Shown piece by piece: positions 1-9,229 of a stretch of 64,000 bases of DNA (its first letter is position 1; each line of letters starts with the position of its first letter). Both the position numbers and the translations under genes were made by a program. This DNA comes from Ichthyophis bannanicus (lineage: Eukaryota > Chordata > Amphibia > Gymnophiona > Ichthyophiidae), in contig CM066033.1 of the NCBI GenBank assembly GCA_033557465.1, positions 1,307,177,519 through 1,307,241,518 of the forward strand. The letters are read 5' to 3'. The notes beneath the pieces are model-generated. The model made no database searches. It saw nothing but the letters and a program-made list of their open reading frames with translations, and had not been told where the DNA came from.

Positions 1-250
1 TGATTTGCATCTGGGATTCCATCTGGGACCAGCTGCCTTGTGTCTGGAGGTCCTCGCAATGTGCCCCCCCAGCCAGTAAGGAGGTGTCCGTGGTGAGGAC
101 CTTCTGGGTGGTGGGTGCCTGGAAGGGCATCCCGACCTGAAGGTGATGAGGAATCTGCCACCACCCAGGAGAGTCCACCAGTTGGTGGGTCACTCTCACT
201 CTGTCTCTGTGGCTTGTGTCCACTGAGAGTGGAGGCACCACTGGGGTCAC
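1..250 (-). pseudogene. DIRS RNase H domain, N-terminal part (cut by window edge)
   Basis: Reading the minus strand from about base 250 to base 1 gives a peptide with 'VGMPFQAPTTQKVLTTDTS' followed by 'LLAGGAHCED'. This matches the family pattern in which a TTDAS motif carries the first catalytic Asp of the RNase H domain that follows the DIRS reverse transcriptase. In this copy the Ala of TTDAS is Thr, and the usual Gly-Trp-Gly after it is Gly-Gly. The domain degrades the RNA strand of the RNA-DNA hybrid during cDNA synthesis. It continues beyond the window, so completeness cannot be judged. It is in a different frame from the upstream reverse-transcriptase pieces, so frameshifts separate them. 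Confidence 0.6.
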
Positions 251-291
251 ATGACCATGGGCACCATGTGTCCCAACAGGCGGAGTAGAAG

Positions 292-1285
292 CTAGGCGGG
301 TAGTGCCCAGTGTCGGTGTACCCCTGAGGCCAGCACCCTAAGGCATCCTGACCTCTCCTGATGGAGGAAGGCTTTTGCCTGGAGGGTATCTAGCTGTGCC
401 CCTATAAACTCTACGCTTTGAGCTGGAGCAAGGTGGGACTTGGGGTAGTTGATGACAAATGACAAGGTACAACACAAAGCAAACAACCACATCAGATTAG
501 GAGACACAGTCAGAGAACGTGGACAGAAACCAAGGAATAGGAATTCTATAAAAAACTTTTATTGATACGTAATGCCATTGCCATTACGTATCAATAAAAG
601 TTTTTTATAGAATTCCTATTCCTTGGTTTCTGTCCACGTTCTCTGACAAATGACAAGTACAGCAGGGCATTTATGGTATGCTCGGTGGCGCATTTTGACT
701 CTACAGTTGTGCCTCCCCTTATGAACCAGTCATCTAGATAAGGGAAGACGAAGACCCCTTGGAGCTGAAGGTGGGTTGCAACTACCACAAGGCACTTTGT
801 GAAGACTCTTGGTGATGAGGCCAGTACAAAGGGCAGCACCCAGTATTGATAGTGCTCTCCTCTCACCATGAACTGGAGGTATTTTCTGTGGCTGGGATGG
901 ATCAGGATATACAGGCATCCTTTAGGTCTAAGGAGCATAGCCAGTTTCCCTGCTGGAGGAGTGTTCCAAGGGAGAGCATCTTGAATGTCTCCCTTTCTAG
1001 AAGCCTGATCACCTCCCACAGGTCCACAATAGGCCTGAGGCCTCCTGTCCTCTTGGGGACAAGGAAATACCTGGAGTAGAAGCTGGTGCCCCAGAGATAT
1101 TTTGGAACTGGCTCCACTGCTTTGTCCTGGAGTAGGACTGTGAGCTCAGTGAGGAGCAGGGTCTGGTGAAGGAGAGGCCTGATGGGCTCTTCCGGGAAGT
1201 AAAAGGGTGGCACCCGGTGTTGTGGAGGAGGTAGCACTCCCTGTCCACTTGAAGCACCAAGGTATCGGTCGTGATGGCTGGCCAT
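292..1285 (-). pseudogene. DIRS reverse transcriptase, broken
   Basis: Three overlapping minus-strand frames cover the polymerase. 902-1285 carries the N-terminal part, with 'FYSRYFLVPKRTGGLRPI' and 'LCSLDLKDA', the latter holding the first catalytic Asp. 591-1019 carries 'HRKYLQFMVRGEHYQYWVLP' and 'FVFPYLDDWFIRG', where YLDD is the active site. 292-507 carries the region after the palm ('FVINYPKSHL', 'FIGAQLDTL'). The change of frame near 900-1000 marks at least one indel, and a 177-base insertion at 467-643 separates the last two pieces. The enzyme copied DIRS RNA into DNA in the retrotransposon particle. It is inactive as it stands. The catalytic residues themselves remain readable. Confidence 0.75.
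467..643. repeat. Insertion with long hairpin and 14-bp flanking direct repeat
   Basis: The 14-mer tgacaaatgacaag occurs at 453-466 and again at 644-657, and the reverse-transcriptase frame resumes exactly across the two copies, so bases 467-643 plus one repeat copy were inserted. The insert holds an inverted repeat: 509-574 is the perfect reverse complement of 582-647, leaving a 7-base loop. The right arm therefore runs into the flanking direct repeat. No transposon ends are recognisable, and 467-508 has no partner on the other side. Confidence 0.75.
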
Positions 1286-2072
1286 CTGTGGGCAAACAGG
1301 GCTAGGTGCCCCCTTGTGGGCTGCAGAGGACCCCCTGGGGGAGGGGAGGTCATGCCCAGGCAGTCAAAATCTCCCCCCAGGCTGGGCCTGGGCCGGCACC
1401 TGGGACTTCAGGGTTGTTTGCTTACGAGGCCCATGCCCCTAACCTTTGTGCTGCTGGCTTGTTGAGGGGCCGAGAAGGCCTGGAAATGCGAGGTACTGCC
1501 AAAGCCCACCTTTTTCCTCAGGAAGAAGGGCTTCTTCCCTGGGGCTTTCTTCCAGGGTTGAACCAAGGTCTTCTTCGAGAGCCTAGTTCTCATTAGGAGC
1601 TCAGTTTCTATCTCTGCAGCCTTGTCTGCCATGGGTTACCTGAAGAGGTTCACTCCAATGCAGGGGACATCAATAATTTTGTCCTGCACCCATTGTTCTA
1701 GGTCAGACAACTGCAGCCATGCTGGGCGTTGTGCCCCGATGTCTGTAGCAGCCACCCTGGCCGAAGACTCAAAGCCATCATAGGCTGCTTGAGACAAAAA
1801 CTTTGCGCACTCTTTGACCGCCAAGGTCAGAGAGTAAAATCTCGGCAGGTGCTCCCCCTCGAGGCCTGCCGAGAATCTGCCAAGCTCCCTCAACAATTCC
1901 TTAAGGTACATGCCAATATAGAGCTGATAGGACAGGATCCGGCAAGACAACATCGAGTCCCGGAAGGCTTTCCGGCTGAGGGCATTGAGAGTTTGGGTCT
2001 TCCTGCTGGGTGGCACCGACAAATGGGTCTTTGGGCTCTTAAGCCTGCACATGGTTGACTCAACAAGTACAT
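1286..2072 (-). pseudogene. DIRS gag, C-terminal part
   Basis: Minus-strand frames 1636-2052 and 1408-1632 give the distal gag region. The first starts within 'LVESTMCRLKSPKTH' and contains 'SRKTQTLNALSRKAF', a basic stretch followed by a helical segment, which is the usual layout of the C-terminal half of vertebrate DIRS gag. The second carries a basic tract ('KKAPGKKPFFLRKKVGFGS') and a frame change from the first. 1286-1407 links gag to the polymerase in yet another frame. The protein would package element RNA. The upstream part of the same gag lies at 7165-7368 and 12362-13359, beyond two LINE insertions. Confidence 0.6.
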
Positions 2073-2716
2073 GGTCACGTGACAGGAGAGCATCACCCTG
2101 GTGAGGCAGGAAGTGATCCTGTAACTAGGACCTGTCCTCCAGGTGATGTAAATCCCTCTCGCACTGAGGAAGTTTCTCCAGGGCCATGTGCCAATGAGGG
2201 AAGGATTAGGACAGCCGTTATAGGTGGTGATTCGAGCATTAGGCATGTAGATAGCTGGGTGGCTGATGGACATGAGGATTGCCTGGTAACATGCCTGCCT
2301 GGTGCGAAGGTAGCGGACCTCACGTACCACCTAGATAAGTCTTAGATAGTCCTGGGAAGGAGTCAGCTGTCTTGGTACATGTCAGTACCAATGACATAGG
2401 AAAATGTGGTAGGGAGGTTCTGGAGGCTAAATTTAGGCTTTTAGGTTGGAAGTTGAAATCCAAAACTTCCAGGGTAGCGTTCTCCGAAATGCTTCCCATT
2501 CCATGCGCAGGACCCAAAAGACAGGCAGAGCTCTGGAGTCTCAATGCGTGGATGAGACAATGGTGCAAGGATGAGGGTTTTGGATTTGTTAGGAACTGGG
2601 GAACATTCTGGGGAAAGGAGGGGCTCTTCCGAAGGGATGGGCTTCACCTTAACCGGGATGGAACCAGGCTGCTGGCATTAACCTTTAAAAAGGAGATAGA
2701 GCAGCTATTAAACTAG
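2073..2716 (+). pseudogene. CR1-A ORF1, C-terminal esterase part, frameshifted
   Basis: This is the distal two thirds of CR1 ORF1, a single-strand nucleic-acid binding protein whose C-terminal half is an SGNH/GDSL-type esterase-like domain. The block-I serine motif reads GGDSS (GDSI in copy 2), then 'STNDIGKCG' replaces the GTND block, and 'RDGLHLNRDG' carries the Asp and His. Compared with copy 2, one G is missing around 2337, which puts the serine block and the rest in different frames (2055-2345 and 2372-2716). The N-terminal coiled coil is lost by 5' truncation. It cannot make a functional protein. Confidence 0.8.
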
Positions 2717-2751
2717 ATAATAGGGGAAAGCCAACAGTCACACAAGAGCGC

Positions 2752-4989
2752 ATGGTTCGGAAGAATGTAACCTTGGCGGATACTACCAAAAACAGAGAGG
2801 TTCCAAAAAACAGTAAAGTAGCCCAAATGCCCTCGAGTATGGAGCAGACAGAGCTTAAAGATCCCAAATTACCCATGCCTACCAATAGCCAAATTAATAT
2901 GACTAAAATACAGTCTCTAAAATGCTTGTATGCAAATTCCAGAAGTCTAAAAAATAAGATGGGAGAGTTAGAATATATAGCACTGAATGAGAGGTTAGAT
3001 GTGATTGGAATCTCAGAGACATGGTGGAAGGAGGACAACCAGTGGGACACTGTGATACCTGGGTACAAACTATATCATAATGATAGAGCTGAACAAATTG
3101 GTGGAGGAGTTGCACTCTATGTTAGAGAGGGCATTGAGTCAGCAAGGATTAAAGTTTTGCAGGAAACAAATTTTGCTGTATAATCTTTATGGATTGAAAT
3201 TCCATGTAAAAAGGGGAAGGTGATGGCAGTGGGGGTGTACTATCAACCGCCTGGCCAGAATGAACAAATGGATGATGAAATGCTCAAAGCAATCAAGGAA
3301 GCTAACAAAAGTTACAGCACAGTAATAATGATGGGTGATTTCAATTACCCCGGTATCAACTGGGTCAGTGTCACGGCAGGACATACTAGGGAGATAAAGT
3401 TCCTAGATGGAATAAATGACTGCTTCTTGGAGCAGCTGGTTCATGAACCGACCAGAGGGGAAGCCATATTGGACCAAGTCCTTACTGGAACACAAGATCT
3501 GGTGCAAGAGATAAGGTTTTTGGGGCCACTTGGCAATAGTGATCATAGCATGATCCTGTTTGATCTAATTAATGGAGGAGGGATGGTAAGGAAATCCACA
3601 GTACTACCTTTTAACTTTCAAAAGGGAGACTATGATAAAATAAGCAAAATAGTTAAGAAACAGCTAAAAGGAGCAGTTGCAAAGGTTAAAGACTTACATC
3701 AAGCTTGGTCGTTGTTGAAAAATACTATCTTGGAAGCCCAGACCAGCTGTATTCCACGCTTTAAGAAAAGTGGAAGGAAGTCCAAAAAACTGCCAGCATG
3801 GTTTAGGAAATGGAAAAAAGAGCCAAACAATGAAACCTGGAAACAGCACAAGCACTGGCAAGTTAAATGCAAGACATTGATAAGGCAGGCAAAGGGAGAA
3901 TTTGAGAAGAAGCTTGCTGCGGAAGCAAAAACATGTCATAAAGACTTTTTCAAATACATTCGTAGCAAAAAAACCTGTGAGAGAGTCAGTTGGTCCATTA
4001 GATGATAGAGGGGTTAAATGGGCACTAAGAGGCGACAAGGCGATAGCGGAGAGACTGAATGAATTCTTTGCTTTGGTCTTTAATGAGGAAGATGTAGGGA
4101 TGTTACTCATGACTGAAGTGGTATTTAAAGGTGCGGAAGAATTGAAGGAGATATCGATAGATCGGGAAGATGTATTACAACTGTTAGATAAACCGAAGAG
4201 TAGAAAATCACCTGGGCCGGATGATATACATCCAAGGGTGTTGAAAGAACTGAAATGTGAGACTGCAGACCTGCTATTAGTGATCTGTGAACTATCATTG
4301 AAATCATCTGTAATATCTGAAGATTGGAAGATGGCGAACGTAACATCAATTTTTAAAAAGGGTTTCAGGGGTGATCCGGGAAACTACAGACCGGTGAGCC
4401 TGATGTCAGTACCAGGAAAAATGGTAGAAACCATCATAAAGAACAAAATTGCTGAACATGTAGATAGTCATGGCTTAATAGGAGACTGCCACCATGGCTT
4501 TAGACAAGGAAGATCTTGTCTTACTAATCTGTTTTGTTTTTTTGAAGGTGTCAATGAACAGGTAGACAAAGGTGAGTCAGTTGATATAGTGTATTTGGAC
4601 TTACAGAAAGCCTTTGACAAGGTCCCTCATCAGAGACTTTTGGAAAAACTAAAGAGTCATGGGATAGGAGGCAGTGTACTATAGTGGATCAGGAACTGGT
4701 TAAAAGATAGAAAGCAGAGGGTAGGGCTAAATGGCCAATTTTCCAAATGGAGAAAGGTAAATAGTGGTGTACCCCAGGGATCTATGCTGGGTCCGCTGCT
4801 TTTTGACATATTCATAAATGACCTGGAAAGAGAATAACGAGTGAAGTTATCAAATTTGCAGATGACACAAAACTATTTAAAGTTGTTAAAACCCAAGAGG
4901 ATTGTGGAAAATTGCAAGAGGATCTTGATAAATTGGAAGATTGGGCATCAAAATGGCAGATGAAATTTAATGTAGACAAGTGCAAAGTT
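2752..4989 (+). pseudogene. CR1-A ORF2, first segment (endonuclease and most of polymerase)
   Basis: ORF2 of CR1 encodes an AP-like endonuclease followed by reverse transcriptase, used for target-primed reverse transcription in the nucleus. Frame 2752-3183 contains 'CLYANSRSLKNK' and 'ISETWW' (endonuclease start) and ends at a TAA that replaces a Glu codon of copy 2. 3220-4005 contains 'MGDFNYPGINW' and 'GNSDHSM' (endonuclease end). 3902-4684 contains 'DIVYLDLQKAFDKVPH' of the polymerase, entered after an extra A near 3970. A TAG at 4682-4684 replaces the Leu codon seen in copy 2, and a short deletion near 4830 shifts the frame before the 'FADDTKLF' region. The segment stops abruptly at 4989 within 'NVDKCKV'. 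Confidence 0.85.
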
Positions 4990-6960
4990 AACTTTCGAAA
5001 GGGAGACTATGATAAAATGAGGAAAACAGTTAAGAAAAAACTAAAAGGAGCAGTTGCAAAGGTTAAAGACGTACATCAGGCTTGGCTGTTGTTGAAAAAT
5101 ACTATCTTGGAAGCCCAGACCAGCTGTATTCCACGCTTTAAGAAAAGTGGAAGGAAGTCCAAAAAACTGCCAGCATGGTTTAAAGGTGAGGTCAGAGAGG
5201 CTGTTGTTGCCAAAAAAGCATCTTTCAGGAAATGGAAAAAACAGCCAAACGACGAAACCTGGAAACAGCACAAGCACTGGCAAGTCAAATGCAAGACATT
5301 GATAAGGCAGGCAAAGGGAGAATTTGAGAAGAAGCTTGCTGCGGAAGCAAAAACACGAAGTAAAGACCTTTTCAAGTACATTCGTAGCAAAAAACCTTTG
5401 AGAGAGTCAGTTGGTCCATTAGATGATAAAGGGGTTAAAGGAGTGGTATTTAAAGGTGCGGAAGAATTGAAGGAAATATCGATACATCGGGAAGATGTAT
5501 TACAACTATTAGATAAACTGAAGAGTAGCAAATCACCTGGGCCGGATGGTATACATCCAAGGGTGTTGAAAGAACTGAAATATGAGATTGCAGACGTGCT
5601 ATTAGTAATCTGTGAACTATCATTAAAATCATCTCTAATACCTGAAGATTGGAGGATCGCCAATGTAACACCAATTTTTAAAAAGTTTTCCAGGGGTGAT
5701 CCGGGAAACTACAGACCGGTGAGCCTGACATCAGTACCGGGAAAAATGGTAGAAACCATCATAAAGAATAAAATTACTCAGCATGTAGATAGTCATGACC
5801 TAATGGGAGACAGACAACATGGCTTTAGACAAGGAAGATCTTGTCTTACTAATCTGTTATGTTTTTTTTAAGGAGTGAATAATCAGGTGGACAAAGGTGA
5901 GTCGGTTGATATTGTGTATCTGGACTTTCAGAAAGCCTTTGACAAGGTCCCTCATCAGAGACTTTTGGCAAAACTAAAGAGTCATGGGATAGGAGGCAGT
6001 GTACTATTGTGGATCAGAACTCGTTAAAAGATAGAAAGCAGAGGGTAGGGCTAAATGGCCAATTTTCCCAATGCAGAAAGGTGAATAGTGGTGTACCCCA
6101 GGGATCTGTGCTGGGTCCGCTGCTTTTTGACATATTCATAAATGACCTGGAAAGTGGAATAACGAGTGAGGTTATGAAATTTGCAGATGACACAAAACTA
6201 TTTAAAGTTGTTAAAACCCAAGAGTATTGTGGAAAATTGCAAGAGGATCTTGATAAATTGGAAGATTGGGCATCAAAATGGTAGATGAAATTTAATGTAG
6301 ACTAGTGCAACATTATGCACCTAGGGAAGAACAACCCAAACTATTGTTACACGATGCAAGGTTCCACATTAGGAACCACCACCCAGGAAAAAGATTTAGG
6401 CGTCATTGTGGATAACACGTTAAAACCCTCGGCCCAGTGTGCAGCGGCGGCCAAGAGAGCAAATAGAATGCTAGGTATCATAAGGAAAGGAATGGAAAAT
6501 AAAACAAAGGATATTATAATGCCTCTGTATCGTTCCATGGTGAGACCGCACCTTGAATATTGTGTGCAATTTTCGTCGCCGTATCTTAAAAAGGATATAG
6601 CATTATTAGTAAAGGTTCAGAGGACAGCAACCAAAATGGTAAAGGGGATGGAAGGATACCCCTATGAAGAAAGGTTAAAAAGGTTAGGGCTCTTTAACCT
6701 GGAAAAGAGACGGCTGAGGGGAGATATGATAGAAGTCTATAAATTAATGAACGGAGTGGAACGGGTAAACGTAGATCGATTGTTTACCTTATCAGAATAT
6801 AGAAAGACTAGGGGACATGCAATGAAGCTACAGGGTAAACTATTTAAGACTAATAAAAGAAAATATTTTTTTCACTCAACGTGCAATCAAACTCTGGAAT
6901 TTGTTACCGGAGGATGTAATAAAGGCTGTTAGTGTAGCTGGGTTTAAAAAAGGTTTGGAC
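4990..6960 (+). pseudogene. CR1-A ORF2, second segment (linker, polymerase, C-terminus)
   Basis: From 4990 the reading frame restarts in the linker between endonuclease and polymerase and runs to the ORF2 C-terminus. 4990-5871 is one open frame. It lacks 96 bases (32 codons) present at 10544-10639 of copy 2, an in-frame deletion. A TAA near 5870 ends this frame, then 6009-6284 carries 'MKFADDTKLF' with the catalytic Asp pair, and 6315-6932 carries the C-terminal region with 'RPHLEYCVQF'. Stops at about 6282 (TAG for a Gln codon) and 6303 break the tail. The 3' UTR runs to 7164. No endonuclease accompanies this segment, consistent with a template-switch or recombination product rather than a normal copy. 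Confidence 0.85.
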
Positions 6961-7164
6961 AAGTTCCTGGAGGAAAGGTCCATAAACCATTATTAAGAAG
7001 GGACCCAGGATATCAATGCTTGACCCAATACAAGCATTGTGGAACCTTTGTCTTTTGGGGAAATTGCTAGGTATGTATGACCTAGATTGTCCACTGTTGG
7101 AAACAGGATACTGGGCTTGATGGACCTTGGTCTGACCCAGTATGGCATATCTTGTGTTCTTATG

Positions 7165-7368
7165 GTGTCGAGGCGCCTGCTTACAATCGGTACTGACAAT
7201 GGCGTCTCCCACATCCAGAGGAGGAGGCACTCGAGGATCAGAGGCACTGATACTGTAAGACTTTCCTTAGGGGGAGGGCTTGTACTGGAATATCTCCAGT
7301 TCCTCAGTGTGCGAGTTCTCCTCGGCCTTGGTCTCGAAGGACTTGTCTTGAAGGACTAGAAAAAGGGA
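7165..7368 (-). pseudogene. DIRS gag, middle piece stranded between two CR1 copies
   Basis: This short island reads on the minus strand as 'VLQDKSFETKAEENSHTEE', then a region ending 'SVPIVSRRLDT' after a frame change near 7260. That is the order expected for DIRS gag between the pieces at 12362 and 2072. It shows that the two CR1 elements sit at separate points in one gag gene about 200 bases apart. A stop and at least one indel are present. Confidence 0.6.
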
Positions 7369-7487
7369 CTGTTACTTCTGGAGAGGGATCTACAACTGTG
7401 AGTATATACTTCTGGTAATTTTCTAAAAGGAATTCTTTGTATTAAAGCTAATTAATCAGTGAACCCACTATTTTTTGTTAAATCAGT

Positions 7488-7990
7488 CAGGGCCTAGTAG
7501 CAGCAGTTTAAGTTTAAATTTAAAACACAGAGGAGAACTTTCTGGTTGCATTACATACCCAGCAGAGAGCTTGTAGTTTAAATTTAATAGTCACTCAGGG
7601 CCTAGTAACAGCACAGTACTTTTAGTTTAAATTTAAAACACAGAAGAGAGCTTTCTGGTTACATCTGGAACCCAGCAGAGAGCTTGTAGTTTACATTTAA
7701 TAGTCACTCAGGGCCTAGCATCAGAAAAGTACTTTTAGTTTTAAAACACAGAGGAGAACTTTCTGGTTACATTTCATACCCAGCAGAGAGCTTGTAGTTT
7801 AAATTTAATAGTCACTCAGGGCCTAGTAACAGCAAAGTACTTTTAGTTTAAATTTAAAACACAGAAGAGAGCTTTCTGGTTACATTTGGAACCCAGCAGA
7901 GAGCTTGTAGTTTAAATTTCATAAGAAGTTAGAGCCTAGCAGCAGCTAAGAGCTATAATTTAAATCAAATCAGAATATAGCTTACCTCAG
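7488..7990 (+). repeat. Tandem repeats in the CR1-A 5' UTR
   Basis: Four to five units of about 102-116 bases, each beginning near 'cagggcctag' (7490, 7591, 7706, 7814, with a decayed unit near 7930) and containing 'agtttaaatttaa' and 'cccagcagagagcttg'. Units differ by substitutions and small indels. Repeated 5' UTR monomers act as promoters in some LINE families; a promoter role here is only inference. Confidence 0.8.
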
Positions 7991-8273
7991 CAGCCCTCTT
8001 TTAATAAGTGTTATTTCACTCACTCCCTCCCCACACCCACCCACCCCTGGGATAATCGTATCTTTATAGGTACTTACACATCTTAAAAGACAGGAGGTGC
8101 TCTCAGGTGAAGCTCATTACCCAAATCAGTCATACACTAAGGACCTGAGATTAGTTAAGATTCAGGTGAACAAGGTATATTACACGTATTAGGTACAGTT
8201 TTATTAGTATAAATATCCATAGCAACCCTTAGTAAGTAAAGAACTTAGATCTAAACACAAACTTAAAACTAAG

Positions 8274-9194
8274 ATGCAGACAGCAGTCCAGCAGCGGGAT
8301 GGGGGCTTTCCAGTCTTTTGCATTGAGTATCACATGTATGATTTTCTCCCAGTTGGTGAGAGGTCTTACATGTGCACTAGGTGCAAGGAGCTCTTTGCTC
8401 TCAGGGAACGAGTCCATTCTCTAGAGGCTAAAGTAACAGACTTGGAAAGCATAAGACAGACAGAGAGGTATATAGACGAGACCTACAGGGATATAGTCCT
8501 GAGGTCCCACCTCCAGTCTGGCAGCATCCCTGTTGCCATGGAGGAGAGAGGTCACGTGACAGGAGAGCATCACCCTGGTGTGGCAGGAAGTGATCCTGTA
8601 ACTAGGACCTGTCTTCCAGGTGATGTAAAACCCTCTCGCACCGAGGACGTTCCTCCAGGGCCATGTGCCCATGAGGGAAGGGTTAGGACAGCCGTTATAG
8701 TTGGTGATTCGATCATTAGGCATGTAGATAGCTGGGTGGCTGGTGGATGTGAGGATCGCCTGGTAACATGCCTGCCTGGTGCGAAGGTAGCGGACCTCAG
8801 GCGCCACCTAGATAAGGTCTTAGATAGTGCTGGGGAGGAGTCTGCTGTCTTGGTACATGTCGGTACCAATGACATAGGAAAATGTGGTAAGGAGGTTCTG
8901 GAGGCTAAATTTAGGCTTTTAGGTAGGAAACTGAAATCCAGAACTTCCAGGGTAGCATTCTCCGAAATGCTTCCTGTTCCACGTGCAGGACCCAAAAGGC
9001 AGGCAGAGCTCAAGAGTCTCAATGCGTGGATGAGACAATGGTGCAGAGATGAGGGTTTTGGATTTCTTAGGAACTGGGGAACATTCTGGGGAAAGGAGGG
9101 GCTCTTCCGAAGGGATGGGCTTCACCTTAACCGGGATGGAACCAGGCTGCTGGCATTAACCTTTAAAAAGGAGATAGAGCAGCTTTTAAAATAG
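8274..9194 (+). CDS. CR1-A ORF1 protein, intact, 306 aa, with SGNH/GDSL esterase-like domain
   Basis: ORF1 of CR1 makes a nucleic-acid binding, self-associating protein that accompanies the element RNA. Residues 34-37 form a Cys-x2-Cys pair ('MCTRCK'). Residues 40-75 are charged with heptad-like leucines and likely coil. The C-terminal two thirds is an SGNH hydrolase-like domain: GDS at 144-146 with the nucleophile Ser146, GTND at 197-200, and 'RDGLHLNRDG' with Asp281 and His284 completing the triad. Esterase domains of this kind are known in CR1 ORF1 proteins. The start ATG at 8274 is followed by uninterrupted coding to the stop at 9195, 35 bases before the first ORF2 codon considered here. 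All triad residues are present, so catalytic competence is plausible but untested. Confidence 0.85.
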   Translation: MQTAVQQRDGGFPVFCIEYHMYDFLPVGERSYMCTRCKELFALRERVHSLEAKVTDLESIRQTERYIDETYRDIVLRSHLQSGSIPVAMEERGHVTGEHHPGVAGSDPVTRTCLPGDVKPSRTEDVPPGPCAHEGRVRTAVIVGDSIIRHVDSWVAGGCEDRLVTCLPGAKVADLRRHLDKVLDSAGEESAVLVHVGTNDIGKCGKEVLEAKFRLLGRKLKSRTSRVAFSEMLPVPRAGPKRQAELKSLNAWMRQWCRDEGFGFLRNWGTFWGKEGLFRRDGLHLNRDGTRLLALTFKKEIEQLLK

Positions 9195-9229
9195 ATATTA
9201 GGGGAAAGCCGACAGTCGCCCAAGAGGGG

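Larger units (their letters stand above)
2073..7164 (+). mobile_element. CR1-A LINE copy 1, chimeric and 5'-truncated
   Basis: The copy begins inside ORF1 (2073 corresponds to 8550 of copy 2) and ends in the family 3' end at about 7164. It is made of two parts of the same family. 2073-4989 runs from ORF1 to the C-terminal part of the ORF2 polymerase, then at 4990 the sequence jumps back to the middle of ORF2 and runs to the 3' end. The second part matches copy 2 at a constant offset of 5100 bases up to about 5440, with only about four differences that I could find over 450 bases, while the first part is visibly more diverged. DIRS gag sequence follows directly at 7165. Confidence 0.85.
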
